A stretch of DNA of 64,000 nt, taken from NCBI RefSeq assembly GCF_047324305.1, contig NZ_CP178740.1, positions 4,774,001-4,838,000 on the forward strand. Direction: 5' to 3'. Below are positions 59,947-64,000 of the stretch, piece after piece. Each line of letters opens with the position of its first letter. Position 1 is the stretch's first letter. The translations under genes were made by a program, and so were the position numbers. The DNA is from Acerihabitans sp047324305. Its GTDB lineage: Bacteria; Pseudomonadota; Gammaproteobacteria; Enterobacterales; Enterobacteriaceae. Under the pieces are notes generated by a model. That model searched no databases, was not told the origin of the DNA, and saw nothing but the letters and a program-made list of their open reading frames with translations.

Positions 59947-61215
59947 TTATGACTTGAGCAACCGGCTCAGCAGGTCCAGCGCCGCGGTGAACTGATCATC
60001 GGGGATGGTGAGCGGGTACAGAAAACGAATCACATTGCCGTGCACGCCACAGGTCAACAGCAATAATCCCTGTGCCAGCGCCTGTTTTTGGATACTCTTG
60101 GCGTACTGCGCGTCAGGCTTGCCGGTAGCCGGGTCGGCAAATTCGACCGCCACCATGGACCCCAGCCCGCGCACGGCGGAAATGGACGGACACGTCTGCC
60201 GGGCCTGTTGCAGCACTTCCACCAAATGGCCGCCAAGGCGCTGGGCGCGCTGGCAAAGCTGTTCTTCATCAATTACATCAAGCACCGCCAGCGCGGACGC
60301 CACGGCCAGCGGGTTGCCGGCGTAGGTACCGCCCAGCCCGCCCGGCGCCGGAGCGTCCATCACCTCGGCGCGGCCGGCGACGGCGGAAATGGGGATGCCG
60401 CCGCCCAGGCTTTTCGCCATGGTAATCAGATCCACTTTCACCTGCGGGCAGTGATCCATGGCGAACAGCCTGCCGGTACGGGCAAAGCCGCTTTGCACTT
60501 CGTCGGCAATCAATAAAATGCCGTGCTGGTCGCACAGTTGGCGCAGGCCGACGATAAACTCGGGCGGCGCGACGTTAAAGCCGCCTTCCCCCTGCACAGG
60601 TTCGAACAAAATGGCCGCCACCTGATCAGGACTGATATCGGTATGGAACAGGCTGTCGATGCTGGCCAGGGCCTGGTCGACCGACACGCCGTGCAGCGCA
60701 TTGGGATAAGCCGCATGGAAAACCTGTCCGGGCAGCGGCCCGAATCCCAGTTTATAGGGCGCGACTTTACCGGTCAGCGCCAGCGTCAGCAGCGTACGGC
60801 CATGGAACGCGCCGCCGAAAGTAATGACGCCGGGGCGTCGGGTATAGGCGCGGGCTATTTTCACCGCGTTTTCCACCGCTTCCGCGCCGGTGCTGAACAG
60901 CGTGGTTTTCGCCGGGCCGGCCACCGGTACCCGGGCGTTGAGCTTTTCAGCCAGTTCGACATAATTGCCGTAAGGCACTATCTGATAGGCGGTATGGGTA
61001 AACAGCTCCAACTGCCCTTTGATCGCCGCGACGATTTTCGGATGGCGATGGCCGGTGTTTAATACCGCGATGCCGGCGGCGAAGTCGGTATACTCGCGAC
61101 CCTCGACGTCCCACAGCGTGGCGTTTTCCGCCCGCGCGGCATAAAAATCACACATTACGCCGACGCCGCGCGGCGTGGCGGCCAGACGACGTTGGTTCAG
61201 TTCGCTGTTGTTCAT
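59947..61215 (-). CDS. gabT: 4-aminobutyrate--2-oxoglutarate transaminase
   Basis: PLP-dependent class III aminotransferase of 422 residues (E. coli GabT 426) converting GABA to succinate semialdehyde. The PLP lysine is Lys268 (TMAKSLGGGIP), with IADEVQSGFARTGRLFAMDH and FSTGAEAVENAVKIAR for cofactor binding. It is divergent from a GabR-like regulator and upstream of gabD. A related putrescine or taurine aminotransferase is less likely given the sequence and the gabD neighbour. Confidence 0.93.
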   Translation of the reverse strand: MNNSELNQRRLAATPRGVGVMCDFYAARAENATLWDVEGREYTDFAAGIAVLNTGHRHPKIVAAIKGQLELFTHTAYQIVPYGNYVELAEKLNARVPVAGPAKTTLFSTGAEAVENAVKIARAYTRRPGVITFGGAFHGRTLLTLALTGKVAPYKLGFGPLPGQVFHAAYPNALHGVSVDQALASIDSLFHTDISPDQVAAILFEPVQGEGGFNVAPPEFIVGLRQLCDQHGILLIADEVQSGFARTGRLFAMDHCPQVKVDLITMAKSLGGGIPISAVAGRAEVMDAPAPGGLGGTYAGNPLAVASALAVLDVIDEEQLCQRAQRLGGHLVEVLQQARQTCPSISAVRGLGSMVAVEFADPATGKPDAQYAKSIQKQALAQGLLLLTCGVHGNVIRFLYPLTIPDDQFTAALDLLSRLLKS

Positions 61216-61305
61216 GGTGCTGCTTCTCCCAAAATGGTGCGGCTAAACGTGCGCTATTACAGATCCCAGCCTAACTCCCGATTCTATTTATCCGCTTTGT
61301 GGCTC

Positions 61306-61343
61306 TATAATCCAGTGCCAGTTTTAATTTTTTGCAGGTGCCA
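61306..61343 (+). promoter_or_regulatory. gabR-gabT intergenic promoter and GTGCCA direct repeats
   Basis: TATAAT at 61306-61311 is a plausible -10 element on the plus strand. Two GTGCCA words (61315-61320 and 61338-61343), 23 bases apart in the same orientation, overlap the likely transcript start. MocR/GabR proteins typically bind direct repeats of this spacing class in the region between them and gabT. Binding is inferred. Confidence 0.45.
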
Positions 61344-61344
61344 A

Positions 61345-62835
61345 TTGCGTTCGTTATTAACCGATATGCTGCTGCAGCATCTCTCCGCCCGCACCGGGGG
61401 GCCGCTGCACCGGCGTTTATATGACTGTATCCGCCTGGCGATCCTCGACGGCGGTATTCGCGCGGGCAGCCGCCTGCCGCCGACGCGCGACCTGGCGAAA
61501 GAACTGGCGCTGTCGCGCAATACCGTCAGCGCCGCCTACGAACAGCTGCTGGCCGAGGGCTATATATTTACCCGCGCCGGCAGCGGCACCTTTGTGACCG
61601 ATCATATGCCCGACGGGGCCATGGCGCCGGTGAACGAGCAGCAGCCCGTCTGCGAGCGCCCGGCCGGGGAAGAATTTTCGGCGCGCGGCGCTAATTTGCT
61701 GGCCCGGTCGGGCGCCTCGCCCCATCAATGGGGGGCGTTTATGCCGGGGGTGCCTGATGTGTCCGGCTTTCCGCACGGTCTGTGGCGCCGTATCCATTCC
61801 CGGCTTATCCGGCGCATCAAGCCCGATTACCTCACCTATTCGCGCATGGGCGGCAGCCCGGAACTGCAGCAGGCGCTGGTGGATTATCTGCGGGTGGCGC
61901 GTTCGGTGAACTGTAGCGCGCAGCAGATTATTATTACCGAGGGCACTCACCAGGCCGTCGATCTGCTGGCCAAAATGCTGTGCAATCCCGGCGATCGCGC
62001 CTGGATTGAGGAACCCAGCTACTGGGGCATGCGCAATGTGTTAACCATCAACGGCGTCGACGTACAGCCGGTGCCGGTGGATGATCAGGGTTTAAACCCG
62101 CCGGACACGGCCGTTGCGTCGTCGCCGCGGCTGATTTGCGTGACGCCGTCACATCAGTACCCCACCGGCGCGGTAATGAGCCTGCAGCGGCGCCAGCGCC
62201 TGCTGGCGCTGGCCCAGGAACATAACGCCTGGGTGATTGAGGACGATTACGATAGCGAGTTCCGTTTTTCGGGCAACCCTATTCCCGCGTTGCAAAGTCT
62301 GGCGCCGCAGGCGCCGGTTATCTATATCGGCACCTTCAGCAAGACACTGTATCCGGGCCTGCGCATCAGCTATATGGTGCTGCCGCCGGCGCTGGCGCAG
62401 GAGATGCGCGTGGCCCACGCCGAACTGTATCGCGGCGGTCACTGGATAACGCAACTGGCCCTGGCGCAGTTTATCGCCGAGGGACATTACGCCTCCCATA
62501 TCCGCCGCATGCGCCTGCTGTACGGTAAGCGCCGCGCCGTCCTGAGCCGCTTGATCCTTCAGCATCTGGGTGCGGACGCGCTGCGCGACGACAGCAATGC
62601 CGGCCTGCATCTGGTGATGTCGCTGCCGGACGATGTCGATGATGTCAAGCTGTCGCAGGCGGCGGGACGGCAAGGCGTTTATGTCAGGCCCCTGTCGACC
62701 TATTACCTCGGCCCGGCGCGCAAAAAAGGGTTATTGCTGGGATATGCCTGCGTGGACGAAGAGCGGATAGAAAGCGCCTTTATGACCCTGCTGGGCTGCA
62801 TGGGACAACCGGTGTCCGTTGCGCCGCCGCGTTGA
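61345..62835 (+). CDS. MocR/GabR-family PLP-dependent regulator
   Basis: GntR-type winged helix fused to an aminotransferase-like domain. The DNA-binding part (about 15-80) has LHRRLYDCIRLAILDGGIRA and SRLPPTRDLAKELALSRNTV; the type I aminotransferase fold has TEGTHQAVDLLAKML, VIEDDYDSEFRF and the PLP lysine of GTFSKTLYPGLRIS. The start is uncertain: TTG at 61345 follows GCAGGTG, while ATG at 61366 lacks a ribosome site. It is divergent from gabT and probably senses GABA-PLP to activate gabT-gabD, as described for GabR. Confidence 0.88.
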   Translation: MRSLLTDMLLQHLSARTGGPLHRRLYDCIRLAILDGGIRAGSRLPPTRDLAKELALSRNTVSAAYEQLLAEGYIFTRAGSGTFVTDHMPDGAMAPVNEQQPVCERPAGEEFSARGANLLARSGASPHQWGAFMPGVPDVSGFPHGLWRRIHSRLIRRIKPDYLTYSRMGGSPELQQALVDYLRVARSVNCSAQQIIITEGTHQAVDLLAKMLCNPGDRAWIEEPSYWGMRNVLTINGVDVQPVPVDDQGLNPPDTAVASSPRLICVTPSHQYPTGAVMSLQRRQRLLALAQEHNAWVIEDDYDSEFRFSGNPIPALQSLAPQAPVIYIGTFSKTLYPGLRISYMVLPPALAQEMRVAHAELYRGGHWITQLALAQFIAEGHYASHIRRMRLLYGKRRAVLSRLILQHLGADALRDDSNAGLHLVMSLPDDVDDVKLSQAAGRQGVYVRPLSTYYLGPARKKGLLLGYACVDEERIESAFMTLLGCMGQPVSVAPPR

Positions 62836-63263
62836 TACGGCGCAGATAGTGGCGAAGCCGCCCGCGCGGCGCCTGAACGGTAAGGGTTGCAGTATTAACG
62901 GATTGCCGCTTTGTGGTGCGGTATGCCGGCGACATCAGCGCGGCAATCGTCAAGGCGCCCGACCTGCTGGGGGAACGGCAAAGAACGCCGGCGCGGTCTC
63001 TTGTTTACGGATAAAAAGCGCAGAAATTCATGAGCTTGCTTACCTTAAGCCTGCCCAGGATATTTGCCTTTTCAGCGTGGAAATCGCTTGTGGCGGTGCG
63101 GGCGCGATGGTAAATATACTCACCGTAAGCACAAAAACATGCCGCCCGCCTTAGGATAAGCATATTTCGTGCCATAACCTCGTCGGCAAACCGCTGCGCC
63201 TGCTTAACTCCCATTAACAGACGTCGTTTCCGAACCGGTCTAGTTACGAGGTTGGATTTTCTT
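62836..63263. other. Intergenic region without recognisable gene
   Basis: About 430 bases between the MocR gene and the ATPase gene. Short ORFs occur on both strands but have no ribosome site or recognisable domain. No terminator with a U-run was seen. The last 25 bases carry the GAGGTTGG ribosome site of the next gene. Confidence 0.5.
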
Positions 63264-64000
63264 ATGCAAAATTACGTGAGTTTTAAAAATATTCAAAAGA
63301 CCTACGACGGCGACAAGCTGGTGGTGAAAAATCTCAACCTGGATATTGGCGAAGGCGAATTTCTGACGCTGCTCGGCCCGTCGGGTTCCGGTAAAACCAC
63401 CAGCCTGATGATGCTGGCGGGGTTTGAAACGCCCACCCAGGGCGAAATTTACCTGCGCGGCCAGCCGCTGCACCATCTTCCACCGCACCGGCGCGATATC
63501 GGCATGGTGTTCCAGAATTACGCGCTTTTTCCCCATATGACGGTGGCGCAGAACCTGGCCTTTCCGTTGTCGATTCGCCGCATGAATAAAGCCGATATCC
63601 AGGAAAAAGTGGATAAGGTATTGGATCGGGTGAAGCTGACCGCCCTCGCCGACCGCTATCCCGCCCAGATGTCCGGCGGCCAGCAGCAGCGCGTGGCCCT
63701 GGCGCGGGCGCTGGTGTTTGAACCCAAGCTGGTATTAATGGATGAACCGCTGGGGGCGCTGGATAAACAGCTGCGCGAGCATATGCAGATGGAAATCAAG
63801 GCGCTGCACCAGGCGCTGGAGTTGACCATCGTCTATGTCACCCACGATCAAAGCGAAGCGATGACCATGTCGGATCGGGTGGCGGTGTTCAACGACGGCA
63901 TTATCCAGCAGATCAACAGCCCCAGCACGCTGTATGAGGAACCGCAGAACAGCTTCGTGGCCCAGTTTATCGGCGAGAACAACGGCCTGCTGGCTACCCA
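63264..64000 (+). CDS. ABC transporter ATP-binding protein, PotA type (3' end outside window)
   Basis: ATPase subunit of a spermidine/putrescine-type ABC importer. The visible 245 residues contain Walker A GPSGSGKTT (about 39-47), the Q loop VFQNYALFPHMTV, signature MSGGQQQRVALARAL, Walker B LVLMDEPLGALD, and the switch histidine of VYVTHDQSEAMTMSDR; the C-terminal TOBE-type regulatory domain is cut off. GAGGTTGG precedes the ATG. It may energise the permeases at 55-57 kb, which lack an ATPase gene, or belong to a second set of transporter genes beyond the edge. Confidence 0.93.
   Translation, partial: MQNYVSFKNIQKTYDGDKLVVKNLNLDIGEGEFLTLLGPSGSGKTTSLMMLAGFETPTQGEIYLRGQPLHHLPPHRRDIGMVFQNYALFPHMTVAQNLAFPLSIRRMNKADIQEKVDKVLDRVKLTALADRYPAQMSGGQQQRVALARALVFEPKLVLMDEPLGALDKQLREHMQMEIKALHQALELTIVYVTHDQSEAMTMSDRVAVFNDGIIQQINSPSTLYEEPQNSFVAQFIGENNGLLAT

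Noticed and set aside
58648..59952. 434-codon ORF antisense to gabD
   Set aside because: Shadow ORF; gabD has a complete catalytic motif set on the other strand.
1..64000. tRNA, rRNA and prophage genes
   Set aside because: I looked for tRNA-like cloverleaf signatures, rRNA and phage structural or integrase genes and recognised none; a covariance-model search would be needed for certainty.

Overview
The window is chromosomal DNA of a member of the Enterobacterales. Gene content and order match the E. coli chromosome closely, and several genes show the E. coli start-site peculiarities (AUU start of infC, GTG start of prs). The kdgF-kduI-kduD uronate genes with a KdgR box suggest a plant- or insect-associated relative (Pectobacteriaceae or Sodalis type); that placement is inference. 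No rRNA, tRNA, transposase or CRISPR array was recognised.

Layout. (1) 1-19453 follows E. coli minutes 38-39: infC-thrS, pfkB, yniA, yniB, yniC, ydjM, katE, osmE, nadE, spy, astB-astA. Insertions are an orphan gtrB-like glycosyltransferase (2777), two unannotated small membrane ORFs (3924-4295), the kdgF/kduI-kduD module (8035-10325), and a 1.2-kb repeat island without convincing genes (10326-11566). The ast operon is reduced to astA-astB at this locus but keeps a sigma54-type promoter. (2) At about 19.5-19.9 kb the order jumps to the E. coli minute-27 block: ychO, an acyltransferase, chaC, chaB, chaA, dauA, then kdsA-sirB1-sirB2-prmC-prfA-hemA, lolB-ispE-prs, ychH, pth and ychF. A 107-bp tandem palindromic repeat fills the whole gap between dauA and kdsA. 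(3) 40.1-51 kb is an accessory stretch dense in regulators: TetR with SDR and F420-type oxidoreductase genes and three palindromic operators; LysR between two EamA paralogues; HxlR beside two broken genes; an orphan alphaproteobacterial-like ClpP; an ArsR-SRPBCC pair; an XRE/MmyB regulator; then BtsS-BtsR. (4) 52-64 kb is a catabolic cluster: zinc-type dehydrogenase, GntR regulator, SDR, spermidine/putrescine-type ABC transporter, gabD-gabT, a GabR-like MocR regulator, and a PotA-like ATPase cut by the window edge.

How the genes work together. The kdg/kdu genes convert unsaturated uronates from pectin or related polymers to 2-keto-3-deoxygluconate. astA-astB would start arginine succinylation, but the later steps are not here. 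The last cluster probably imports a polyamine-like or GABA-like amine and oxidises it through GabT and GabD to succinate, with a GntR and a MocR regulator. The kdsA-to-ychF block is core metabolism: LPS KDO synthesis, translation termination, haem, isoprenoid and PRPP synthesis, lipoprotein sorting and peptidyl-tRNA recycling.

The items most worth follow-up are the 107-bp palindromic repeat family with a dispersed relative near 11.4 kb, the 211-bp-arm inverted repeat at 10.4-11.1 kb, the orphan ClpP, the triple TetR operator, the truncated ast locus, and the three small membrane ORFs. I saw no clear example of an entirely new multi-gene system.
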